From Cryptomeria japonica (lineage: Eukaryota; Streptophyta; Pinopsida; Cupressales; Cupressaceae): DNA of 64,000 nucleotides. Of the stretch, positions 51,039 to 62,893 are shown piece after piece. The stretch spans positions 181,482,951-181,546,950 of the forward strand of contig NC_081413.1 in assembly GCF_030272615.1 (NCBI RefSeq), given 5' to 3'. Position numbers and translations under genes: made by a program. Each line of letters begins with the position of its first letter. Position 1 is the stretch's first letter. Under the pieces are notes generated by a model. That model worked only from the letters and a program-made list of their open reading frames with translations, was not told the origin of the DNA and made no database searches.

Positions 51039-52100
51039 TGTTGGTATTTTGGTATGGTTTTGTCATTATGTCAACACCTACTAAAACACTAGCACTTTGG
51101 AGATCCAACAACATTCACCAGCAAGCAACTATTGCACAGTTACTAGTATATAGTTCACCGACAGGATTTAATGATCACCGACACTCAGAATGATGTGGAA
51201 GACACTTGGTGATGTCGAAGACATCATTTGGACATCTTGTCTTGGAGTTTTGATCATTGGTATATTCATATTTGCATATTTTCTTTTACCGACAAATAGG
51301 TCCAGGGTTACCTAGGGTTACACCGGCAGGTTTATCTTTTCCAGATCAGCATGACACACTATGGAAATGATTAATTATTGTTGTAAATGCATTAGGCCAA
51401 CATGTTTAATCGGTTATTGCATCAGATATTATATTGTTTGTAAAATGTTTTATTGTAATATCTTGTAGAGCCGACCTACTAAAATTGGTCTTAGGTTATG
51501 GTATAAAGGTAAGATCTTATTTGTAAGATCAGGTGTGGAATGCAAAAAAGAATTGTGTGAAGACATATGCGAGATTAAGCAGAGTTATACATGAAGACAT
51601 TATTCGAAGGTGAAGCTAGGTTTTTGTGAAAGCATATCAACATTACACCGGTACTGAATCCATCATATGAAGATGCTATTTTGTACAATACATTCTTATT
51701 GGATTTAGCCATCCAATTGTAGTCAGTGTGACTCCCATTTTGTGATTGAGCAATGAGCTCTAGGCTATTGGCCTTTTTACATGTGCAGACCCCATTTATG
51801 TACACTTACTATCTACAGTAGTATCATTTGATTGTGGGTAAGGTTTCCCATCGTGATTTTTTCCCTTACAGGGTTTCCACATACAAATATTGGTGTTTTG
51901 TGTTGTGGATGACTTTGTGTTTATGTTTCATGCATTAATTTTTACCGGTATAGCTATTAAATATTAACAATGTCTACCGACATACTTAACTAGTTTACCG
52001 GTATTAAGCATTAAGTTGGTTAAGTGGTTTTTGGTTTGAAATTAGTTGACAACTGATTCACCCCCTGCCCCCCCCTCTTAGTTGTCTCTGGGACCTAACA
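51039..52100 (+). repeat. Copia 3' LTR (1062 bp)
   Basis: It starts TGTTGGTATT and ends CCTAACA, directly followed by the GAATC duplication. It matches 45406-46466 throughout, with small indels (for example three bases near 51130). Confidence 0.97.
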
Positions 52101-53918
52101 GAATCTTCTAGTGACTTGATTTGATCAGATGCATCTACAACTAACTGACCAAGTTTGCTAATAGGTGTAGGTAGATGTGCTGTAGATATTTCTGGTAGTA
52201 GACCAAATAAAATATCTACTACAGTCTGAATAGTTTCAGCTTCAACCCTTTTCTCTTTCAGTCTCTTCTTATGTGCTCTAGATTGCATGACACTTGCAAT
52301 CTTCATCATTTCTGATGTGCTCATGTTGTTCATATCTATAGGTCCTAAAATAGTTAAAGAATCATCATCATCTTCATCAAGTTGTTTCTGCTTTGCTGGT
52401 TCAGAGGATACAACCTTAATGATTGCTTTCTCTATATTCTTCTCTATTTCCTTTCCAAAGGACTGTGTGACAACCTTTTCCATAGACTCCTTTTTATTAT
52501 CTTCAGTTACAGGTGGAGATTGAGGTTTCTCTAGTTGTTCTATTTCCGGTAGATTGTCCACTTTTAGTTGAGTTGCTAGTTGGTTAACTAAGGTAACCTG
52601 TGCATCAGTATTTGTAGGAGGCTCCAAATTTGGTGCAGTGTTGTCTCCAAATAGATCAACTATGTCCTGAACATCATCAACAATATGAATAATGGAGTCA
52701 TCCTTTTTCTTGAGAAGATAGACCTCATTAGGTTGAATAATCTCGTCTTCATCCATTTCTAGTCGATTAACATCTTCTGCAACATTATCCTCAGTCATAG
52801 AGGATTGGATGAGTTCTTCCATTCTTTTGATTTCACAAGTTATTCGATGGGTCTTAGTTTCAATAATTTCCTTCTTTCCATTGAGTAACTTCAATCTTCT
52901 TGCTTTGAATGTAAAGTGAGATTTGTATCGAGCAACTAAGGCACTAATATCATCTTTAGAAAGTTTAGAAAAATATTGTACAAATACCTCATCAATGATT
53001 TCTTTTTCTAATTTTATAGCTTCCTCCTATTTCCCCAAAAGAATAGTGTACAAAGAATTTGAGATATCCTTTTCTAGTTCATGTGGATATCTACTATAAT
53101 GACACAAATGAGTGATTACCTATTGAATCACTTGCTCTTTCTCATTTACAGTGAAGGAATCAAAATGCTCTGTGACATTGTCAAACCTATTCCTCCCTAG
53201 TGTCTTCATTGCTATTTCAAAATGGGTTTTAGGCTTCAAAGATGCTATATCAATAGGCATAGTTGCCTTTGGCACTTCCTTAACTGATTTTGCTACTCTA
53301 CTGGTAGCCTTTACCTACTTTAGTTCTTCTTCTTTAGTATTTGAACCTTTAGATTCTGGTTGGAGGATAAGTTTTTTATTCCTCTTCTTTGGTGCATTCT
53401 CCTTCTTTGTATATACTTTAGGTGTCAGTTCCTTTTTGGTTAGGACACTCTGAGTCACCCTTGTAGTCTTTGTCACTAGAGGTGGGTCATTTTTCTTTTT
53501 CTTTCCTTTCACATTAGTGATAGAACTAGTATTGGTTTCTACTGGTGCATTTTGGATTGCCACAATGTCCAATTTTGCCTTTTTTTAATCTTTGGGAGAT
53601 GCTAATAGGGTATTAGCATAACCAACCAGTAGATCATGGTTCACCTCATAACTCATGTCTTCCATCTCTTCTTCCCTTGGTTCAATTGCTTGCATCAAGC
53701 AAAAGTCAATGGTAATAGTAAAGACTATGTCTTTTACAAAGTGCCTTACCACATCTTCTAGTAGTCTCATTCTCATGCTCATCTTTTTTTGAAATTCATT
53801 AGAATACTTATTCATGGCAGCAAGAAAAGTATTCTTTACAGCCTTAATGTTGTTCTTGATTTGTGTAGTGACTGGTAGGTCTTTTGACCACTCAATGTCT
53901 CCAATTCTTGGTAGACAG

Positions 53919-54409
53919 ACATACATATATGTATGTATGTATGTATGTATGTATATATATATATGTATGTATATCTATATATATAATATATATGTATATG
54001 CATATATATATATATACATATATGTATGTATATATGTATATATATATATATATACTTATATGTATGTATATATATAAATATATTTATATATACATATATA
54101 TGCATATATGTATGTATGTATATATATATATATACAAACACATATATACATATATATGCATATATGTATGTATGTATATATATATACAAACACATATATA
54201 CATATATATATGTATGCATATACATGTAGATATATGTACATACACATACAGATATACATATGCATATATATGCATACACACACATATATACACATACACA
54301 TACACATACACATATGTATATATTTGTATATGTATATATATGAATATGTGTGTGTGTGTGTGCACATGTAATGTATATATATTTATATACATTTGTATAC
54401 ATATGAGTA

Positions 54410-54492
<83 letters not shown>

Positions 54493-54744
54493 ATGTATGT
54501 ATGTATGTATCTATATGTATGTATACATACATTGAAATAGATACAAATAAAATAATCAAAGGGAGGATAAAGAGGACAAGGACTCAAATTGGCCATTGAG
54601 ATTAGACTTAGACTAATTACAAAACCTAGTCACTTAAGGAAAGGTGGCAAAAGTGCATATAAATGACGAATGTAAAACAAAATTTTACAATATTCTAACA
54701 TGTCTTGTAGATGTTCACATGTTGTTCTAGCATCCAAGCACAAC

Positions 54745-54794
<50 letters not shown>

Positions 54795-55357
54795 ATATAT
54801 ATGTACATATATGTATATATATATATGTATATACATATGTATATATATATATATGTATGTATGTATGTATATATATGTATGTATGTATATATATATACAT
54901 ACATACATACATATATATGTATGTGTATATATATGTATGTATATGTATGTATGTATATATGTGTATGCATATCTATATATATAATATATATGTATATATG
55001 TATATATATATACATATATGTATGTATATATATATGTATATATATTTATATATACATATATATATGCATATATGTATGTATGTATGTATATACATACAAA
55101 CACATATATACATATATATGTATGTATATACATGTAGATATATGTACATACACATACATATAAACATATGCATATGTATGCATACACACACATATATACA
55201 CATACGCATACACATAAACATATATGTATATATTTGTATATGTATATATATGAATATGTGTGTGTGTGTGTGCACATGTAATGTATATATATGTTTATAT
55301 ACATTTGTATACATATGTGTATGAATGTATATATGTATATATAGATATATATGTATG

Positions 55358-55389
<32 letters not shown>

Positions 55390-55605
55390 TGTATATACAA
55401 ATGTATCTATATGTATGTACACATACATTGAAATAGATACAAATAAAAGAATCAAAGGGAGGATAAAGAGGCCAAGGACTCAAATTGTCCATTGAGATTA
55501 GACTTAGACTAATTACAAAACCTAGTCACTTAAGGAAAGGTGGCAAAAGTGCATATAAATGACCAATGCAAAACAAAATTTTACAATATTCTAGCATGTC
55601 TTATA
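53919..55605. repeat. Duplicated TA/TATG microsatellite block
   Basis: Two consecutive units (about 53919-54712 and 54745-55604) each consist of a long array of TATG, TATA and CATA repeats followed by the same unique stretch of about 175 bp (54531-54712 and 55428-55604, about seven differences). The order of internal landmarks (for example TAATATATATG, GTAGATATATG, and a GT run then GCACATGTAATG) is the same in both units. A pure (TA)n run fills 54411-54482. The block interrupts the second reading frame of the non-autonomous element. All long Tyr/Ile/His frames here are repeat artefacts. Confidence 0.93.
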
Positions 55606-56327
55606 GAAGAATAACCTGACCATGACCATACTTGAATTTTTGACTGTTGTCCTTTTTAATAGATTGCAAATTTTGAAATAATTGCCTTTTGATGGCTTCA
55701 CAGAGATCATAATTTGCATTATCAACAATCATTCTGTGAGTTGTATGAATTGATGCAGATGGAACACTATTAAGTCTACTAGAGTAAAATACTCAGTAGC
55801 CTATCACCATTGCTTCTAGTTTCACTGCAGGGTCTCTAATATTGTTGATAGAAAAGGCACACTTATCAAAAGTAGAACCGGTTAAAGAGAATACCATGTT
55901 TTTTTGAAATTCTTCTAAGAATAGGTACTTTACCAGTTCAAAAATAACTAGTTACAACCTAAATGGCTTCCTTAGTTATTGTGTGAGTTCTCTATAAATA
56001 CATATTCTCTCCATGAACTCGACAAAATGATTTTGATATGCTCTTCCTCGAAATCTTCAAGAAAGTAAACAACATTATGAAAACCCTAGCATACTTTGTT
56101 TCAATTTTTTTGTTCTCATCACAAAGTGATTTCAGCTGTGTATAAATGTATAGAGATCCTAAATCTTCTACCTTGCATTCAATATAACTAGATAAATCAC
56201 CTTTGATCAATACTCCACTCAGGACTTGTGACAGTGCATTATACGACACAATTTGTTCTACCTCTACAACTTCCATAGGCTCAGAAGTAATCATTAACCT
56301 CTCTATAGTCTTTGAAGTTGATGCCAT

Positions 56328-56782
56328 TCCAGATGAATAAGTTTCAAAGTAGGATGTTCAAAGAAAATAACTTGTTTCACACACGTTGCCCCATTTACTA
56401 GTTGAAATGCCCAAGTGCACACTAGTTTGACCTTTTGCAACCTTCAATTTTGCTTAATTTAACAAATCACGAAACAATTCGGCAATTAACAACAAAACAA
56501 TCTTTCTCAGCTCAGCAAGCGCTCCAAAAAAATTTTCTTGAATGTGTTAGGGTAAAACTGATAACGTAAAACTCACTTTTATCCTTTTTACCTACTGCAT
56601 TAAATGCTCGCCTGTTAGGGTTACAAACCCTAATTTCACCACTTAAGGAGAAAACCGGTTGATAACATATTGACAAAAAGTTACCAAGATTTCTTGTTTC
56701 AAAATTCTTTTCCCACTCATTTTTCTCAAGGGGTCCAGAGGTAATTTGACCGTTAAGATCCCCTTAGCCATATTAAAAAGGC
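56328..56782 (-). other. Intergenic region between the two frames of the non-autonomous element
   Basis: This 455-bp stretch shows no open frame. On the minus strand it reads like an untranslated leader, including GGGTTTGTAACCC near 56620. An internal promoter or a captured leader is possible; no TATA-like site is clear. Confidence 0.4.
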
Positions 56783-58079
56783 TTAAGTCACCAGTGTAGG
56801 GTTCTCTTCACTAGGTGAAGGAACAATTTCTTCTCTAGGTGAGTCATCACTTTTCTTCTTCCAAATCTGATTCATTTCCTCTCTGGTTTCTTCAACATTA
56901 ACTTTTTGCTTTCCTTTCTGATCCTTAGAAGAATTGACCGGTTTGCTATTTTTGGATCTACAAAATTTTGCTAAGTACCCCAGTTTGTTAGAGTGATAAC
57001 AAGCCATACCAAATGATCTCTAAGGTCCCACATTGCCTCTTCCTATTCTTCTTCTGCAGTTCATAGCCACATGACCAAAGTTATTATAAATGATGCATAT
57101 AACGTTTGTTACCTTTTCCATCTCAAATGGACTAAATCGGTTGTCGTAGGGTCTTTGCCAGTTCAGGTTTACCCAGTTGTCAAAGTTCCTCATCCAGTCA
57201 CCATTTGGTCTTGGATGCATGTGTGGTACATGATTGTTTTCTCCATATCTACACTCAAAAGATATATGTCCATACATTCCACATGTGAAGCAATGACTTT
57301 CAAATTTATTAGACACATACCTAGCATTAGTATTGTAACTTGCATTTCTGTTAGGTTTGTCTCTACAAACATTTGCAGTGTGACCAGGTTTATGGAAAAC
57401 AAAACAAACAGGTTTAAAGACATTCTTATAGGTAGGCTTATTGATCTTAGGAGAAAATTTGTTCTTAAGAATGTTTCTCTTTGTACCTAAGGATTCACCT
57501 TTTTCAGATGTGTGAAAGCCAAGTCTTGAGATATCACCCTTCACTCTTTGTGCTTGAATTTGTTCTTCCAACATGGGAGAACTTCTGCTGAACTTCTCCA
57601 ATTTCTCATTGGCTTTAGTAAGCTGTTTGGCGAGATCTTCATTATGCTTTGATAGGTTCTCTCTAAGAGATGATGCAGGTTCAAGATCCACTTGTAGGTT
57701 CTCATTTTCTTCTCTTTCAACAACCAAATTCTCATGCATAGTGACATTTTCCAATTTGATCTTTGTAATGTCTTGATCCCTTTCCTTGATAAGATCTTGA
57801 GTAGCTCTTCTAGCTTCCAATTCCTGAATCATGTAGATAGTGAGACCTTCAAGCTTCTCTCCTCAGATTAAGTTTCTCACCATTTAACTTTTCAAATTCC
57901 TCTACTAAAGCATCAATTTTAGCTTCATCTGAAGAACTATTATCAGATATCTCTAATAGTTGTTCAGTTAGCTCTCTCCTTTTGACTTGTGAAGCTTTTA
58001 GTTTGACCCTAAGGGTTTCAAGCTCATTTCTACTACCTTCTAGCTCTCTAGCCATCTCAAAGTAGCTCATGTCCCCCAT
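56783..58079 (-). pseudogene. Coiled-coil, zinc-knuckle Gag-like protein of the non-autonomous element
   Basis: The likely start is the ATG at 58079 (MGDMSYF). The first 240 residues are heptad-rich Glu/Leu/Lys sequence predicted as coiled coil, with a one-base frameshift near 57858. Four CCHC-type knuckles follow. Only the second is intact (CFTCGMYGHISFEC, about 57290); the first (CFVFHKPGHTANVC, about 57400), third (CIIYNNFGHVAMNC) and fourth (CYHSNKLGYLAKFC) have lost a cysteine or histidine. A TAG stop lies between knuckles three and four, near 57018, and the frame ends at 56783. Zinc knuckles after a coiled coil fit a nucleocapsid-like protein that would package element RNA. No standard Copia gag domain is recognised. 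Confidence 0.75.
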
Positions 58080-58127
58080 GGTGGTTTCAAGGCTCCCTTC
58101 TAAGCGATTAGGCTTCAAAGAAGTTAG

Positions 58128-58140
58128 GCTTTGATACCAA
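58128..58140 (-). other. Primer-binding site of the non-autonomous element
   Basis: The minus strand reads TTGGTATCAAAGC just inside the 5' LTR. It differs by one base from the Copia initiator-Met primer site at 46469. Confidence 0.85.
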
Positions 58141-58141
58141 T

Positions 58142-59229
58142 TGATGGACTTGAAAAGCACTAAGAGGGGGGGTGAATCAGTGACACCAGAAATAAAACTA
58201 CTTTAAACACTAACTGTTAGATGAACTTAACAAAGATTTTAAACACAATGCATGCAATCCAAAATGATATAACAACATCCACCATAACACAAGTGTTTGT
58301 ACATGGAAAACTCAAATAGGTAAAAATCACAGTGAGATGGAACTCACAAGTTAACTATCTTCAGTAATAGATGACTGATCAGTTAAGGTCTACAAAGTGC
58401 TCTGCTAGGAGCGAATCTTGTTAGAGTTCTCAAAGCTTGATTCGAAGCTTATACCTTGTTAAAGGTAGTACCTTGTTAAGAGTAACCTCAGTGGATGATT
58501 TCTGAATTCAAACTAATGGATCACCTTGTTGAAGGATTTATACATTGAATCTTATTAGAGCTTACCTAATTAGGGGATTTGATTCTGCTGTAATGGTTAG
58601 AAAACAATAAGAATGGTTTGAGTTTTTTTGAGTAGCACAATACTTGCCTGATCAGATCCTTCTAAACATATTCAACACTACTCTTCTGCATACTCTGCAA
58701 ATTAACTCTTTTTTCTTTTGCACATAACATAACACTTTCACTCTCTTCAAATAATTCATTGCGATGTCAATATATAGACCTTATGATTTCATGTCGGCCT
58801 TAAGGAATCATAACACAATTTCCTAGGTGCAGTGTATCTGGACAAGTGATCATAACTCATCACAAAAATTACTGCCAAGAAGTCGGTGCTAGTAACTCAT
58901 CACAAAATGTGGTAACTAATCACAAAATTACCAAATACCGGTTTGACTAAAACATATGAACTGTTGTCCTTGAATCTCCGCTTGATCTCCATCTTGATCT
59001 TCATCTTGATGCTGACTTAGTATAATCATAGGTTGTCTCTTATGCACATACCGGTTGACACAAAGTACTGGTTAGAGATAAACCTCTTAGTATAACCTCT
59101 AACATATTGGTTGACAGAGTAAACAATTGAGGTTACACTGGTAGTCAATCTAATCATATGTGTGTGTGTGTGAGTGTTTCATCAATGACAGCAAATGATG
59201 AATACATTACAATCATCATCAAGCCAACA
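58142..59229 (-). repeat. 5' LTR of the non-autonomous element (1088 bp)
   Basis: It extends from TGATGGAC to CCAACA on the plus strand and is followed by the AAGGA duplication. It pairs with 43454-44541. The equal lengths result from compensating indels. Confidence 0.95.
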
Positions 59230-59234
59230 AAGGA

Positions 59235-61159
59235 TGATCATCATTTTCAAAAAAGGATAAGCAATGAGGGGCTATGAGGTGTCCCACCATGTTTTGGAAT
59301 TGATCCACATCCAAGTCTTTTAAAACTGTTGTTTCTATTAGAGATTTCTCCAATATTTCATTATGCATAGGTGAAACTTTTAGGAGCTCCAAAATTGGTA
59401 TTTGAGCAGGTATTTTTTGCAATTTTTTCACTAAGTTATATTGTCTTGAAGTGGATGCTGATTCATTTGTTATACCCATAAATGTAACCTTCACTTTGCT
59501 TATTGTAATGACATTGATTGGTTCTAAAGGTGCGTTATCTTTAATGATGATGACATTTATCACATCATCATATGTGTAAGTGTAGTTTACTTTAGCTTTG
59601 CCTTTGTCATCTTTTGATTTAGATTGATCACCCTTTTCATGGTTTGGAAGTGGAGTTTTGAATGCTAGAAGAGATTCATTCATCTTATGACCATCCACTG
59701 TAATAGTTCCATTATCGATTAAATCTTGAATACGATGCTTCAATATTTGACAATCATTGGTTTGGTGTCGTTTGTTTTGATGATAATTGCAAAAATGATT
59801 GTCATTCCACCAATTAGGTTGAATTGAGGTTCATAATTTATTGCTTTTGGTAAAGTAATCAATTTATTTGCAAGAAGAGTTTTCAAAGTTTAATCCAAGG
59901 GTTCCCCGATGTTTGTGAAATTCCTACGAGGATTGGAGAAGAAAGACTTGGATTTACTATTCTCTTGATTGTTGTTGTTTGGTACTTGACTTGATATGTT
60001 GAAGATTGGTTGTTGTTTGGTAGAATTGTTGTCGTCATTTCCTCCATTGGTAACATTCCTATTCTTTGACCAAAATTTAGGTTTGTCATTTTTATTGTTG
60101 TTGTTGTTGTAGGAATTGTTGTAAAATTTTAACTCTCCTTTCTTTACCATTGCATCTTCTATTTTTAGACCATTTTCAATCATCTTAGCAAAAGAAGGAG
60201 GACATTGCATTTTAAGATGGTAACTCATTTCACTGATAAGGTTGTCAATGAATATGTCCATTTTCTCTTGATCGGGTACATCCCTTGGATATCTATTGAA
60301 CATTCATTTCCATAGTTGTAAAAGTACCATGAAAGGTTCACCATTCTTTTTCTTGACATTACATAAATTTAACATTCTTATATCATTTCTTACATTGTAG
60401 GAGTATTGTGAGATAAATATGTTCACAAGTTCTTCAAAAGATTTAATTTTAGATGGTAATCTTGAGAACCATTCCATTTATTGTCCATTTAAGCTTCTAG
60501 GGAATAGACGCATCAGGTAAGTTTCATTATTTGCAAATTCCATACTCATAGTGCAAAATTCCCTAATGTGATCTTGAGGATCAAATTTCCCATTGTATTC
60601 ATCATATTTAGGAATTTCACAATGTTGTGGGAATGGTATCATGTTTAAACTTTTTTTAGAAGGATATGGGTAGATATCCTCTAAAGAATATTTCTTGGAA
60701 CTTGTTCCATTATGCATATCCTGTATTTTTTTGTTGTAAGGTTTGCATTTGTTGAGCAAGAGTTAACAAAGGATTATCAATACGGGTTCTCCTTGTATCC
60801 TCATAAATTCTTCTGTCACCACGTTCTCTCCTTGTATCATCATGGTCTTTTCTTTTTTTATCTCCTCTTGTTTCCTCATGATTTACTTGATTTACATCCT
60901 CATTTTTTAGATCATCAATGTTTTGATTGTTACTCATCTCTGCATCTTGTTTCAAACTTTCTATGTTAAAGTCTTGTGGCAATTTAGCTTCTGATTTTGT
61001 GAACATTAGAAGGTATTTTTCCTTTTGTTTTTCCAATAACTTTTCCATTAGTTTGTCAAATTTAAAATCTTCTTCAAGTTCTCTAATGGTTTTATTGACC
61101 ACTTCTTCATCAACATCCATGTATCCAAATTGATGAAACATTGGATTTTCTTCTTCCAT
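59235..61159 (-). pseudogene. Gypsy gag
   Basis: The frame opens at 61159 with an acidic N-terminal region. A frameshift near 60740 leads into the retrotransposon gag core: YNGKFDPQDHIREF (about 60590), then a helical block with stops near 60478 and 60304, then PRDVPDQEKMDIFIDNL (about 60280-60230). An Asn-rich stretch follows. The knuckle FCNYHQNKRHQTNDC (about 59795-59750) is of the C-H-H-C type usual in Tat-lineage Gag rather than CCHC. The frame runs into the insertion at 59234 and would continue into protease at 43448. The protein would form the particle that packages element RNA. Confidence 0.85.
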
Positions 61160-61195
61160 TTGTTTTTGTTGTTTCTAAATTTCTCGTATTGAGCT

Positions 61196-61639
61196 CTAGT
61201 CCAAACTAGCATGTGATTGATTCAAAAACTTCCCAAGTTTTGACCTTCTAAATACAACACAATAAGAGATTATTGGTTTAGGAAGATAAGCTTTGTTGAT
61301 TTTACCACTTTTATTGGTGCGTTGTGATAAAGCATCTTGTTTTTGAAAGGCACGTGCTTGCAAATGTTCTCCATCAAATCCTATCTCATAACCATGTAAA
61401 TAGTGATGAAAATGGTGTACGAATGTCCTATGTGTTAACAAGATTTTGCGATTGATATACAAGAATCTTATCCTCTTCAGAGTAGCCTTATAACTGGGTT
61501 TTCTTTTCTTGAGGCGATATTTAAAAGTCATATAAGAATATGATGGTTTACAAGTTTTTTTTATTCCAATGTGAGTGCAATCTTTATTTTTATATAACTT
61601 AGGTTCAAATAGGAATGATATATCCAAGATAATGAACAA
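61196..61639 (-). CDS. Small frame upstream of Gypsy gag (doubtful)
   Basis: A 147-residue frame rich in K, H, Y and F lies just upstream of gag. It resembles no domain I know. Some Ogre-like elements carry an extra frame before gag, so it could be the remnant of one, but its length is also compatible with chance in this region. Confidence 0.2.
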   Translation of the reverse strand: MFIILDISFLFEPKLYKNKDCTHIGIKKTCKPSYSYMTFKYRLKKRKPSYKATLKRIRFLYINRKILLTHRTFVHHFHHYLHGYEIGFDGEHLQARAFQKQDALSQRTNKSGKINKAYLPKPIISYCVVFRRSKLGKFLNQSHASLD

Positions 61640-62893
61640 AGGTTGATATGATCAAGTTTCGTGATAAAGGATTTGATATATCTTGATGAGAAACTGATAA
61701 TGATGTTGATTTTTGCACTTTAGATGGTTGAATCACTAACTTGTTGAATGTTTTATGCTAATGAAAACCTTTGGAAATAGCATGTTGGATTGGTAATCTG
61801 ATTATTTGTCTAGTTTGAAGACCTGTGATAGTTTTTTGTTGAATTCAGATTGATGTTTTTTTCATGTTTTTGACCATTTATTAGAACATTTTTGTAGACA
61901 CAAAAGACACAATATTTTGAAAAAAAAAATGCACAAGCATGCACAAATCCTATGGTAGGTCGAGACAATAATTTTTGAATCTCACATTGGGTTTCCCCTG
62001 AGGCTATGCTATTCAGAGCAGATATTTAGGTGCTTGACCCCGTTGGATCCACCTTTGACACTCACTTCTTTGGGGAAGCCAAGCACCAGTTTCCTTGAAA
62101 ACTCCCCATGGAAAACTTCATACCTATACTAAGAATTGTATGTGTGTGATTTTCTTCAGAGGTCTTACCTCCTGTGCCAACAACTAGAAGGATTTTGGCA
62201 GCTAGATAGAAATGGTTTTTAGTAAGGGCTTCTAGTCATGTGGCTATACATGCGGTACTTTACACGCTATAAATACAGAAGGTTCCCAACCCATAGAGTT
62301 TACGCTCCAAAAGATTTATGGGGAAACATAGTGTTGGTATGAACTAATCAACACATTTTGTCTATGACTTTCATCACAAACATGATTTATTTAGAGTGGA
62401 TCAGAAGGACACGATATTAGCCCATTTCCACTTGGGTCATTCCCCTCTCACTGGTCCCCTCAAGGCAGCTTGGGAAGGCAAGCCCTCTAAAGATCACACA
62501 TAAAAGAAAGTAGGTATGGTTTTCTGATCACCGTATGAGGGTGAGAGCATACTTGCCTACTACTTCAACAAGCATGGAAGACAAAGGTTTATTTTAAGCC
62601 TTCTAAGAATCTATGTGCAACTACTTTAAGGAAAATACTCAAATGCAAGTTGCATGTTGTTGATTATCCTCCTAGTTAAGCTAGATGAACAAGATATAAT
62701 GTTTTACTTAAAAAACCCTTAATTTAGCTAAGTGAGGAAATGCATGAAATTTGCTCAAAATGAACCCTGCACCCACAAATGTTAGTAGTTTTCAAATTTT
62801 CAAGTCTTGGACATTCAGACCTACAAAGTTGTTAGCTTTTAGATTATAAAAAATTCCAATTTCACCCACTAACAGAACATAAGTGCTAAAACT
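61640..62893 (-). other. Gypsy 5' untranslated spacer
   Basis: No conserved frame is recognised. A less AT-rich stretch (about 61975-62620) contains GGATCCACC and paired short words such as CCTTTGACACTC. It could have been an extra exon or a regulatory leader. Confidence 0.4.

Larger units (their letters stand above)
45406..52100 (+). mobile_element. Copia LTR retrotransposon, full length
   Basis: The element is 6695 bp, with GAATC target duplications at 45401-45405 and 52101-52105, LTRs of 1061 and 1062 bp, an initiator-Met primer site, gag-pol in Copia order (protease, integrase, RT, RNase H) and a polypurine tract. Integrase before RT defines Copia. The long region between RNase H and the 3' LTR, with repeated GGGGGAG words, resembles SIRE/Tork-type lineages; that finer placement is tentative. 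It is inserted in the second reading frame of the non-autonomous element. Confidence 0.96.
44938..56327 (-). pseudogene. Second reading frame of the non-autonomous element, about 1000 residues, unknown
   Basis: The frame begins at ATG 56327 and ends at the TGA/TAG-side stop at 44938. It is interrupted by a 1.7-kb TA-rich insertion (about 53920-55605) and by the Copia element (45406-52100). Pieces are 56327 to about 55606, about 53926 to 52106 and 45405 to 44938. Removing the Copia element and one target duplication keeps the frame open across the junction. Smaller frameshifts and stops lie near 55990, 53580 and 53310-52895. The protein is charged, Lys/Glu-rich and helical, with a basic KGKKKKN region (about 53500) and long acidic coiled-coil-like parts. 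I see no catalytic motif or zinc knuckle. About 455 bp of non-coding sequence separates it from the first frame, which could hold its own promoter or a captured 5' untranslated region. Function is unknown. Confidence 0.6.
43454..59229 (-). mobile_element. Non-autonomous LTR retrotransposon with two unusual reading frames
   Basis: The minus-strand element is flanked by a perfect AAGGA target duplication (43449-43453 and 59230-59234). It has 1088-bp LTRs with TG...CA ends, a primer site like the initiator-Met class and a polypurine tract. Excluding the nested Copia element it is about 9.1 kb. It encodes a coiled-coil/zinc-knuckle protein and a second large protein. I find no protease, integrase, RT or RNase H signature anywhere in it. 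The layout fits LARD/TR-GAG-like non-autonomous elements, but the second protein is not one I know from these. It sits inside the Gypsy gag/protease junction. Confidence 0.85.

Noticed and set aside
50703-51193. Overlapping frames after Copia RNase H as possible extra (envelope-like) gene
   Set aside because: They overlap in two registers, run into the 3' LTR and show no signal peptide or membrane pattern typical of such a gene.
53814-55455. Many Tyr/Ile/His-rich frames on both strands
   Set aside because: They arise from TA, TATG and CATA repeats.
57071-57490. Plus-strand frame across the zinc-knuckle region
   Set aside because: The minus strand carries the knuckles and coiled coil; the plus-strand frame is the complement of that coding sequence.
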